Below are positions 1-5,496 of a stretch of 8,774 nt of DNA, piece by piece (the stretch's first letter is position 1; every line of letters starts with the position of its first letter). The DNA is from Geobacter sp. GTDB taxonomy: Bacteria > Desulfobacterota > Desulfuromonadia > Geobacterales > Geobacteraceae. A program made the position numbers and the translations under genes. The stretch is from positions 3,920-12,693 of the forward strand of contig DNJC01000095.1 of assembly GCA_003490025.1 (NCBI GenBank), read 5' to 3'. The notes below the pieces were generated by a model that was given only the letters and a program-made list of their open reading frames with translations, was not told where the DNA came from and ran no database searches.

Positions 1-300
1 GCCGCCATCGACTCGACCGGCATGTGCCTCTTCATCGCCTTCGCCATCCTGGACCAGCCGGAGACCTTCCAGGCTCTCCTCGACATGCTGGGGAGCTTCC
101 ACGGCATCAGCATGACCGGCGACGACGTGGTGGCGCTGGGCAAGAAGGTGCTCCTGGCCGAGCGCGATTTCAACACGCGCGCCGGCTTCACCAAGCACCA
201 TGACCGTCTGCCGCGCTTCTTCTACAACGAGCCGATCGCGCCGCATAACCAGACCTTCATGATGAAGGACGAGGAGCTGGACGAGGTGTTCAACTTCTAG
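1..300 (+). CDS. Aldehyde:ferredoxin oxidoreductase, C-terminal end (partial)
   Basis: The reading frame is open from base 1 and ends at TAG 298-300, giving the last 99 residues of a protein whose start lies outside the window. It begins AAIDSTGMCLF. This matches the conserved DxxGxC motif of the tungsten-containing AOR family, in which the cysteine (codon at 25-27) is the fourth ligand of the 4Fe-4S cluster and the neighbouring residues contact the tungstopterin. The following part (KKVLLAERDFNTRAGF, then LPRFFYNEP) is also typical of the AOR C-terminal domain. These cytoplasmic enzymes oxidise aldehydes to carboxylic acids, or run in reverse, with ferredoxin as partner. The MoaD-like and ThiF-like genes downstream fit a pterin-cofactor enzyme. 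The substrate cannot be told from this fragment, and other AOR-family members (for example the BamB-like type) are not excluded. Confidence 0.88.
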   Translation, partial: AAIDSTGMCLFIAFAILDQPETFQALLDMLGSFHGISMTGDDVVALGKKVLLAERDFNTRAGFTKHHDRLPRFFYNEPIAPHNQTFMMKDEELDEVFNF

Positions 301-305
301 CAACC

Positions 306-336
<31 letters not shown>

Positions 337-392
337 CGCCCCTCCCCCTTCGGGGGCGGGAACCGTTTTATAAGCAGATAGACCCGGACACC

Positions 393-424
393 CGCCGTCC
401 GGAGGGGATTCCCTCCGGACGGCG
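393..424. repeat. Perfect 14-bp GC-rich hairpin between the AOR gene and the 184-aa gene
   Basis: The arms CGCCGTCCGGAGGG (393-406) and CCCTCCGGACGGCG (411-424) pair perfectly around the loop GATT. No T-run follows, so this is not a standard Rho-independent terminator. The GATT loop is the complement of the AATC loop of the 28-bp repeat just upstream, although the stems differ. It may be a second REP-like element, or an mRNA processing or stability structure that uncouples AOR from the downstream genes. Only the hairpin itself is certain. Confidence 0.8.
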
Positions 425-454
425 CAATCTTCGACACGGTAAGGGGATAAACGG

Positions 455-1009
455 ATGGGCACACCCGCCAGGCTCGAAACCGTCGCGCTGAACCTCCCCT
501 GGGACCGGCTGAGCGTCTTCTTTCCGCTGCTGCAGCGCGGGGTGGAGATCGTGGCCGAACTGGGGCGCCCGCTAAAAGAGTTCCTCTGTGTACAGCTTGG
601 GATCGACGAGGAGTACGTCACCGGGCGCATCACGACCATCTTCCTCGACAACCATCCGGTCGACGACCTGGAGCGCACCCTGATCCACGAAGGCTCGCGT
701 CTCACCCTTTCCGCCGCCATGCCGGGGCTGGTCGGCGCCACCATGAGGCGCTCCGGCTTCTACGCCGCGTTCAGGCAGGGGATCTCCCACGCGGAAACGG
801 GGGCGGAGCTGAAGGCGGGGGAGGGGACCATCAGGTTCAAGCTCTTCAACCTGCTGCTGCCTGAGCTGGCGCCACTGGTCCTTGCCCGCGGCATCCTGGT
901 GGAGCGCGAACAGCTTCAGGCTCTTCTGGGCGAGCTGGAAAATTCAGGGAAGGACGTCGAACTTACGGCGGCGGGGAGCAGGTTCCTTCTTACCGTCTCA
1001 TTGAATTAG
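455..1009 (+). CDS. Conserved-looking protein of unknown function in the AOR cluster (184 aa)
   Basis: ATG 455 is preceded by AAGGGGA (441-447) at good spacing. I do not recognise a named family. No signal peptide, membrane helix or metal motif is visible, and the only cysteine is C45, so a soluble cytoplasmic protein is likely. Residues about 60-95 run TIFLDNHPVDDL, then a short helix-like turn, then EGSRLTLSAAMPGLVGA. This order of a strand, a V-x-L turn, a (D/E)G(D/S) turn, a strand and a Gly-rich end resembles the second half of MoaD/ThiS beta-grasp proteins, including the carrier encoded downstream at 1329. A helical C-terminal part (about 125-162) and a final strand-like piece follow. 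It sits between AOR and the sulfur-carrier genes, which suggests a role in AOR maturation or cofactor handling. That role is inferred from position only. Confidence 0.8.
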   Translation: MGTPARLETVALNLPWDRLSVFFPLLQRGVEIVAELGRPLKEFLCVQLGIDEEYVTGRITTIFLDNHPVDDLERTLIHEGSRLTLSAAMPGLVGATMRRSGFYAAFRQGISHAETGAELKAGEGTIRFKLFNLLLPELAPLVLARGILVEREQLQALLGELENSGKDVELTAAGSRFLLTVSLN

Positions 1010-1053
1010 CGGGGCGTTTCGTAACATTGGCAGCTGATCAGTGGCGCCCGACT

Positions 1054-1080
1054 CCGGTGCCGGAGAGGACCGGCCACCGG
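1054..1080 (+). other. Hairpin just upstream of the 69-aa gene
   Basis: CCGGTGCCGG (1054-1063) pairs with CCGGCCACCGG (1070-1080), with one bulged C and the loop AGAGGA. It lies 11 nt before ATG 1092 and directly abuts the G-rich ribosome binding site. It could modulate translation of the small zinc-ribbon-like protein or mark an mRNA processing site. GC-rich chance pairing is a real alternative. Confidence 0.4.
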
Positions 1081-1091
1081 GGGGACGATAG

Positions 1092-1301
1092 ATGCTGTTG
1101 GAACAGCTGGTGGAAAAGGCGGGGAAAGAGCCGGAGCACGACTGGGACGCCTACTACGGCTGGCTGTTGAGCGCCCATGCCGGGCGCGAGATCGAGGGGT
1201 ACGCGTTCTGGCAGTGCCAGAGATGCCTGACCACCAACGTCCTCCTGCTGCCGGCGCGTTACGGCAAGTGCCGCTGCTGCGATCTGATCCATCTTCCCTG
1301 A
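1092..1301 (+). CDS. Small four-cysteine (zinc-ribbon-like) protein, 69 aa
   Basis: ATG 1092 follows a G-rich Shine-Dalgarno sequence (GGGGGGA, 1079-1085) and the frame ends at TGA 1299-1301. The N-terminal half is acidic and aromatic-rich (EPEHDWDAYYGWLL). The C-terminal half contains QCQRC (C42, C45) and KCRCC (C60, C63), giving CX2C-X14-CX2C with an extra cysteine at 62. This spacing fits a minimal zinc ribbon or rubredoxin-like knuckle that binds Zn or Fe. It lies 27 nt upstream of the MoaD-like gene and is almost certainly co-transcribed with it. No family name is recognised. Possible roles are a structural zinc protein that helps sulfur transfer to the pterin, or a small adaptor for AOR. 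The good ribosome binding site and the patterned cysteines argue that the ORF is real. Confidence 0.78.
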   Translation: MLLEQLVEKAGKEPEHDWDAYYGWLLSAHAGREIEGYAFWQCQRCLTTNVLLLPARYGKCRCCDLIHLP

Positions 1302-1328
1302 CCTTTTCGACAACAAAGGAGCAAGACG

Positions 1329-1553
1329 ATGCAGGTTACCGTAAAGCTGTTCGCGAGTTTCCGTGCGGGTCGCACACCGATCCAGACCTGCGAGTACCCG
1401 TCCGGCAGCACGGTCATGGATATCGTGGTGCAAAAGGGGATCCCGGTGCAGGAGATCGGCATCATGCTGGTCAACTGCCGTCACGTGCAGCTGGACCAGG
1501 AACTGGTCGACGGCGACGTGCTGGCGATCTTCCCCCTCCTGGGCGGGGGGTAA
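1329..1553 (+). CDS. MoaD/ThiS-like ubiquitin-fold sulfur carrier, 74 aa
   Basis: ATG 1329 follows AAAGGA at 1316-1321, a good ribosome binding site. The protein has the beta-grasp pattern of MoaD/ThiS: MQVTVKLFASF as strand 1, SGSTVMDIVVQKGIP as the helix, then IMLVNCRHVQLDQELVDGDV, and the end AIFPLLGGG. The C-terminal glycines are the site that an E1-like enzyme adenylates and that then carries sulfur as a thiocarboxylate. MoaD passes this sulfur to molybdopterin or tungstopterin, and ThiS passes it to the thiazole of thiamine. The AOR neighbourhood and the adjacent E1-like gene favour pterin dithiolene formation for tungsten enzymes. No MoaE or ThiG is present in the window. The tail is GGG, while many family members end in GG. 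It is coupled to the next gene by a 3-nt gap. Confidence 0.9.
   Translation: MQVTVKLFASFRAGRTPIQTCEYPSGSTVMDIVVQKGIPVQEIGIMLVNCRHVQLDQELVDGDVLAIFPLLGGG
1545..1550 (+). promoter_or_regulatory. Ribosome binding site formed by the Gly codons of the MoaD-like C-terminus
   Basis: The run GGGGGG at the end of the carrier's GGG-stop codons is the only purine-rich stretch at proper distance (6 nt) from ATG 1557. The codons for the functional glycine tail therefore appear to double as the Shine-Dalgarno sequence of the E1-like gene, which supports translational coupling. Confidence 0.55.
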
Positions 1554-1556
1554 ACC

Positions 1557-2375
1557 ATGGGCGGAGTCGATGCCTACCTCATCGCCGCACAGAGCGACGG
1601 GCTGGTCAGCACCAGCTGCCAAGGGGAGGCCTGCCGGAGGTTCGGGGTGACCTTCGCCGAGGCCGAGGCTGCCATCCTGACGCTCGGGCTTTTCCCCTCC
1701 CGCTACCAGCGCAACAGGGAGACCATCTCCAACGAGGGTCAACTGGCCCTGTTGCAAAGCTGTGTCGCGGTGATCGGCTGCGGCGGCCTCGGGGGATACA
1801 TCGTCGAGGAACTGGCGAGGCTCGGGGTCGGGAGGATCGTCGCGGCAGACCCGGACGTCTTCGAGGAGCACAACCTGAACCGTCAGCTCCTCTCCCGCAT
1901 CGACAACCTGGGAGAGCCCAAGGTGGCGGCGGCCGCCCACCGCGTCGCCGAGATCAACCCAGCCGTCCAACTGGTGCCGCACCGGAAGGCGTTGGGGGTG
2001 GAGAACGGCCGGGAGCTTCTGTCGGGCGTCACGGTAGCGGTGGATGCGCTCGACAACGTGCAAAGCCGGCTGGAGCTTGCCGAGCTCTGCAGGGAGCTTG
2101 CCATCCCGCTGGTGCACGGAGCCATCGCCGGCTGGTACGGCCAGGTGGCGACCCAGCTCCCCGGGGACGACATCTCCATTTACCTCGCCAGCGCCGCCGG
2201 GGGAAGCAAGGGGGTGGAGAGCCGGCTGGGGAACCCTTCCTTCACGCCGGCCGTCGTGGCGAGCCTGCAGGTCGCCGAGGTCTGCAAGGTGATCCTGGGG
2301 CAGGGGGAGCCCCTTTCCGGGCGCATGCTGATCGGCAACCTGCTGGAGATGGAATTCGAGGAGATACGCCTGTGA
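1557..2375 (+). CDS. ThiF/MoeB/HesA-family E1-like adenylyltransferase, 272 aa
   Basis: This is the probable activating enzyme for the MoaD-like carrier encoded 3 nt upstream. An N-terminal part of about 47 residues (with C21 and C26) precedes the family's RYQRN segment (49-53), which supplies the arginine finger in MoeB. The nucleotide loop GCGGLGG is at 74-80. ADPDVFEEHNLNRQ (97-110) contributes the acidic and Asn/Arg/Gln ATP contacts, PKV at 121-123 supplies a lysine, and the magnesium-site-like VDALDN is at 162-167. The end GRMLIGNLLEMEFEEI matches the MoeB C-terminal strand region. The CX2C pairs that bind zinc in MoeB and ThiF are absent. The place of the MoeB catalytic cysteine reads NPSFTPAVVASLQ, with no cysteine. 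The only cysteine beyond residue 180 is C243. The protein is thus an adenylyltransferase of an atypical, zinc-free subtype. Expected product: acyl-adenylate on the carrier's terminal glycine. Its stop codon overlaps the start of the IclR-type gene. Confidence 0.9.
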   Translation: MGGVDAYLIAAQSDGLVSTSCQGEACRRFGVTFAEAEAAILTLGLFPSRYQRNRETISNEGQLALLQSCVAVIGCGGLGGYIVEELARLGVGRIVAADPDVFEEHNLNRQLLSRIDNLGEPKVAAAAHRVAEINPAVQLVPHRKALGVENGRELLSGVTVAVDALDNVQSRLELAELCRELAIPLVHGAIAGWYGQVATQLPGDDISIYLASAAGGSKGVESRLGNPSFTPAVVASLQVAEVCKVILGQGEPLSGRMLIGNLLEMEFEEIRL

Positions 2376-3262
2376 GCGCGGAACCCGTTACACCTTTGAG
2401 AGAGCTTCAGGTGAAGAAGGACAAGACCGAGTACATCATCCACAAGGTGATCCTGGCCCTCGATATCCTCGAGCAGTTCCACGATGATGTGGACGAGCTG
2501 ACCCTGGGCGAATTGAGCAAGCGGGTCGGCATGACCGAGTCCAGCCTGGGCCTCATGCTCCCCACGCTCATGTCGCGCAACTACATCGAGCAGGACAAGA
2601 TCAGCAAGCGGTACCGTCTCGGTTACAAGAACCTGGAACTGGCCCAGGCCGTCTTGCGGCAGACCGACCTGTACCGGGTTTCGCATCCTGTCCTCGCCTC
2701 GATGTCCCATCAGTGCGGGGAGAATTGTTCCGTGGCCGTGCTGAGAAAGTCGCACGTCATCGAACTCGATTCGGTCCAGTCCGATCATCCGGTGCAGGTG
2801 GTGAGACGGGTCGGGGTGCATCTGCCGGTGCATTGCACGGCTGCGGGGAAGATGCTCATCTCCTTCGAGAGCGAGGAGGCGCTGGAACTCATCTCCGAGC
2901 GCGGCGGACTCGACAGGTTCACCCCCAACACGCTCACCGGTGTAGACGAGCTGAAGGAACAGCTGGGCCGGATCCTCGAACAGGGGTACGCCGTGGATGA
3001 TGAGGAACTGGACCCGTACGTGCGCGGCGTCGCTGCAGCCATCCGCGATTACTCCGGCCGGGTGGTGGGGGCGGTGGTGATAAACGGCCCGTCCTGCCGC
3101 GTCGACCGCAACCGTATCGACAAGGAGCTGATCCCCCTGGTGCGAAACGGCGCCAGGGAAATCTCCCTCAAGCTCGGCTACAACGAAGCGGCAGAGCCGG
3201 TCCAGGCAAAGAAAAGGCGCGCCTCCCGCGCGAAAACCTCGCCCGCCGGCTCCCTCCTCTGA
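2372..3262 (+). CDS. IclR-family transcriptional regulator, 296 aa
   Basis: GTG 2372 overlaps the upstream stop (GTGA, 2372-2375) and has GAGGAG at 2358-2363, so this start was chosen over the in-frame GTG 2411. Residues about 24-88 form the winged helix: LTLGELSKRVGMTESSLGLML is the helix-turn-helix and KRYRLGYKNLEL the wing. Residues about 100-268 form the IclR effector domain, with the hallmark LPVHCTAAGKMLIS (151-164), the GYAVDDEELDPYVRGVAAAI segment (205-224) and a final VVGAVVINGP strand. The C-terminal tail is basic (KKRRASRAK). C115 and C119 form a CX3C pair near the start of the effector domain. Length is slightly above the usual 250-280 aa because of the tails. IclR proteins bind small carboxylates or aromatics and often control neighbouring catabolic genes, so regulation of the AOR cluster by an aldehyde or acid substrate is a reasonable inference. 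Confidence 0.92.
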   Translation: MSAEPVTPLRELQVKKDKTEYIIHKVILALDILEQFHDDVDELTLGELSKRVGMTESSLGLMLPTLMSRNYIEQDKISKRYRLGYKNLELAQAVLRQTDLYRVSHPVLASMSHQCGENCSVAVLRKSHVIELDSVQSDHPVQVVRRVGVHLPVHCTAAGKMLISFESEEALELISERGGLDRFTPNTLTGVDELKEQLGRILEQGYAVDDEELDPYVRGVAAAIRDYSGRVVGAVVINGPSCRVDRNRIDKELIPLVRNGAREISLKLGYNEAAEPVQAKKRRASRAKTSPAGSLL

Positions 3263-3338
3263 ATTTCCCCTTTGAGGCAACTCGTCTTCCTCAGGGAACA
3301 TCCCGAAATCGCACATGCTTCTCGGCAAACCGACCCAA

Positions 3339-3405
3339 CCCTCACCCCGGCCCTCGAACCAACCCCTCGCCCTTCGGGAGAGGGTGGCCGAAGGCCGGGT
3401 GAGGG
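3339..3405. repeat. Composite palindromic intergenic element (REPIN-like)
   Basis: The ends CCCTCACCCCGGCC (3339-3352) and GGCCGGGTGAGGG (3393-3405) are inverted repeats that differ by one base of length. Inside is a hairpin with arms CCCTCGCCC (3364-3372) and GGGAGAGGG (3376-3384), with one mismatch and the loop TTC. A small GGCC-GAA-GGCC hairpin (3386-3396) overlaps the right end. This nested design is typical of paired REP elements seen between genes in many proteobacteria. It lies in the 279-nt gap between the IclR-type gene and rnc, 13 nt before copy 2 of the 28-bp palindrome. No T-run follows it. Confidence 0.7.
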
Positions 3406-3418
3406 CGGTGCCACGAGG

Positions 3419-3446
3419 GTAGGGGCGAATAATCATTCGCCCCTAC
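3419..3446. repeat. 28-bp palindromic repeat, copy 2 (REP-like)
   Basis: Identical to 309-336 and 5328-5355 over all 28 bp, including the AATC loop, and in the same orientation. It lies 95 nt upstream of the rnc start. Confidence 0.9.
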
Positions 3447-3541
3447 AGGTGCGGCCACAAACCATGTTGCCATGCGGCTCCCCTTTGGCTATATTGGCGC
3501 AGTCTGCGGCGCCCGCGCCAATCCCGGGACAGGATGGTGAC

Positions 3542-4243
3542 ATGGAAAATCCGGCACAGGAGCAACTGGCCGCCCTGGAGGCGAAGCTCGCATACAGCTT
3601 CCACGACCGGGGCCTGCTGCAAGAGGCACTGACACATCGCACCTATGTCAACGAGGCGGGCGGGGGGAAGGACAACCAGCGCCTGGAATTCTTCGGCGAC
3701 GCGGTGCTCGACTTTCTCCTCTCCGACATGCTGCTCATCCGTTTTCCCGACAGCCGGGAGGGGGAGCTGACCCGGATGCGGGCGGCGCTGGTCGACGAGG
3801 CGAGCCTGGCGAGGGTTGCCGCCGGACTGGAGCTCGGCTCCGCCCTGCGCCTGGGACGAGGAGAGGAGAAGGGGGGCGGGCGGCAGAAGCGCTCCCTTCT
3901 GGCGGACGCCTTCGAGGCGCTCCTTGCCGCCCTCTACCTGGACGGCGGCATCGAGGTCGCCAGGCGCGTCGTGACCGAACTCTTCGCGCCGCTCATCTCT
4001 TGCGCGGACCTCCTCTCCGGGCGGGACGCGAAGACCGAGCTGCAGGAGCGCGCAAGGCTTCTGCGCGGCGAACTCCCCCGGTACGTTCTGAAAGAGGCGA
4101 CCGGCCCCGACCACGACCGGCGCTTCACCGTCGAGATCTACCTCGGCCCCGAGCTGATGGGGGAGGGGGTGGGGAGGACCAAGAAGGAGGCGGAGCAGGA
4201 CGCCGCGCGGGCGGCGACGCTGGTTCTCAAGGGGGAGAGTTGA
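3542..4243 (+). CDS. rnc: Ribonuclease III
   Basis: ATG 3542 has AGGA at 3530-3533 in good position and gives a 233-aa protein, the normal RNase III length. The frame is open further upstream, but that part runs through the palindromic repeats and is unlikely to be coding. The N-terminal endonuclease domain (about 10-150) contains the signature NQRLEFFGD (45-53) with metal ligands E49 and D53, and LLADAFEAL (119-127) with D122 and E125. The C-terminal double-stranded RNA-binding domain starts near DAKTELQE and ends with the RTKKEAEQDAA helix. The enzyme cleaves double-stranded RNA in rRNA precursors and structured mRNAs in the cytoplasm. It overlaps the next gene by 4 nt and lies in the same block as era, a common partner in rnc-era operons. 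It could cut the palindromic hairpins in transcripts here, which is speculation. Confidence 0.97.
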   Translation: MENPAQEQLAALEAKLAYSFHDRGLLQEALTHRTYVNEAGGGKDNQRLEFFGDAVLDFLLSDMLLIRFPDSREGELTRMRAALVDEASLARVAAGLELGSALRLGRGEEKGGGRQKRSLLADAFEALLAALYLDGGIEVARRVVTELFAPLISCADLLSGRDAKTELQERARLLRGELPRYVLKEATGPDHDRRFTVEIYLGPELMGEGVGRTKKEAEQDAARAATLVLKGES

Positions 4244-5283
4244 GACCGCTGGTGGTCCCCTTCTTCATCCCGCACCTGGGCTGCCCGCACCGCTGCGTCT
4301 TCTGCGACCAGGAAAAGATCGCCGGCGCGCGCGGAGCGCTCCCGACGGACGCTGAGATGCGGGAGCGGATCGGGCGCTACGCGGAGAGTTCTCCGGGACG
4401 CGATGTCGAGGTCGCCTTTTACGGCGGCACCTTCACGGCGCTCGCCAAACGGGACCAGAGCGCACTGCTCGGCGCGCTGCAGCCGTTTCTGGAGAGCGGC
4501 GAGGTAGCGTCGCTGCGCCTTTCCACCCGGCCCGACGCGGTCGACGCCGGCGTCGCCTCCTTCCTGAAAGAGATGCGGGTCGCCACGGTGGAACTCGGCG
4601 TGCAGTCCATGGACGAGGAGGTGCTGAGGCTCGCCGGGAGGGGGCACGACGCTGCGGACACGGAGCGCGCGGTCGGCTGCTTGCGGCAGGCGGGGCTTTC
4701 GGTAGGCGTCCAGCTCATGCCGGGGCTTCCCGGCGACAGCCCGGAGCGCTCCCTTGCCACGCTGCACCGGGCCCTCTCGCTGCAACCCTCCTTCCTGCGC
4801 ATCTACCCGACCCTGGTCATCGCCGGGACCGAACTGGCGCGGATGTACCACGAGGGGAGCTACCAGCCGCTTTCCCTGGACCAGGCCGTGTCGCTTTGCA
4901 AGAGGATGCTCCTCATCGCCAGGCGGGCCGGGGTGCCGGTGATCAGGATGGGGCTGCAGCCGACGGCGGAACTGGAGTCGCCGGGGGTGATCCTGGCCGG
5001 CCCGCACCATCCCGCTTTCGGCCAGCTGGTGGAGTCGGAGATCTGCTTCGACCTGATGAGGCTGCTGGCTTCCGGGCTCCCGAGCGGAAGCCGCGTCTGC
5101 TTCGGCGCCCCTGCCGGGCGGGTCTCCGACCTCGTCGGGCAGAAAAGGGGGAATCTCGCCAGGCTGAAGGAACTTCTCGGGGTGGAGGTGGAGGCGGTGC
5201 GCGAAGAACCGTCCCTCGCCCCCGATGCCATCTCCCTTCAGTGGGAGGACGGCGTCCTGCAGGCCCGCTTCGACGAGCTGTAA
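4240..5283 (+). CDS. Radical SAM protein, Elp3-like type without acetyltransferase domain, 347 aa
   Basis: The chosen start is TTG 4240, which overlaps the rnc stop (TTGA) and has GGGGGAG at 4231-4237. GTG 4252 is a weaker alternative. The N-terminus VVPFFIPHLGCPHRCVFC carries the 4Fe-4S ligands C15, C19 and C22 in the CX3CX2C pattern. FYGGTF (60-65) binds the SAM methionine amino group. LSTRPD (94-99), ELGVQSMD (118-125), QLMPGLPGD (158-166) and RIYPTLVIAGT (187-197) follow the Elp3 radical-SAM order. IRMGLQPT (235-242) and the rest match the radical-SAM C-terminal extension. The GNAT domain of true Elp3 is missing. Reductive SAM cleavage is expected. Elp3 relatives modify tRNA wobble uridine, but the substrate of this shorter bacterial form is not known to me. 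Neighbours rnc and era point to RNA metabolism. Confidence 0.87.
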   Translation: MRPLVVPFFIPHLGCPHRCVFCDQEKIAGARGALPTDAEMRERIGRYAESSPGRDVEVAFYGGTFTALAKRDQSALLGALQPFLESGEVASLRLSTRPDAVDAGVASFLKEMRVATVELGVQSMDEEVLRLAGRGHDAADTERAVGCLRQAGLSVGVQLMPGLPGDSPERSLATLHRALSLQPSFLRIYPTLVIAGTELARMYHEGSYQPLSLDQAVSLCKRMLLIARRAGVPVIRMGLQPTAELESPGVILAGPHHPAFGQLVESEICFDLMRLLASGLPSGSRVCFGAPAGRVSDLVGQKRGNLARLKELLGVEVEAVREEPSLAPDAISLQWEDGVLQARFDEL

Positions 5284-5327
5284 CGGACGTTTTCACCCAT
5301 CCCCACCCCGTCCCTCACTGCCGTTAA

Positions 5328-5355
5328 GTAGGGGCGAATAATCATTCGCCCCTAC
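5328..5355. repeat. 28-bp palindromic repeat, copy 3 (REP-like)
   Basis: Same sequence, loop and orientation as copies 1 and 2. It lies 44 nt after the radical-SAM stop and 141 nt before the era start. The rest of the 213-nt gap shows no gene and no T-tailed terminator. Confidence 0.9.
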
Positions 5356-5496
5356 TCGGCGCCGCCGGTTATGTGTATACTTTCTCGACGTGCACGGCAG
5401 CGCCGGAGGCGGTCAAAGAAAACCTTCCCTCGCCGCGCTTTTTCCCGTATCCTGTCGGATTCCCAATAACAGCAGCAACACCAGGAGGCGCAGCGC

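Noticed and set aside
1038..2117. Open frame of 359 codons on the minus strand opposite the carrier and E1-like genes
   Set aside because: It is a shadow frame in GC-rich DNA that covers several convincing + strand genes. The protein has no recognisable motif.
1214..2371. Upstream extension of the IclR frame by almost 390 codons
   Set aside because: This part overlaps the carrier and E1-like genes in another frame and translates to Arg/Gly/Pro-rich sequence. The GTG at 2372 with its ribosome binding site is the natural start.
3272..3541. N-terminal extension of RNase III by 90 codons
   Set aside because: It runs through two palindromic repeats and has no homology to RNase III. ATG 3542 has a suitable ribosome binding site and gives the normal length.
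5371..5382. TATACT as a -10 box for era
   Set aside because: No acceptable -35 hexamer lies 16-18 nt upstream, and the TG dinucleotides are not spaced as in an extended -10, so the match is too weak.
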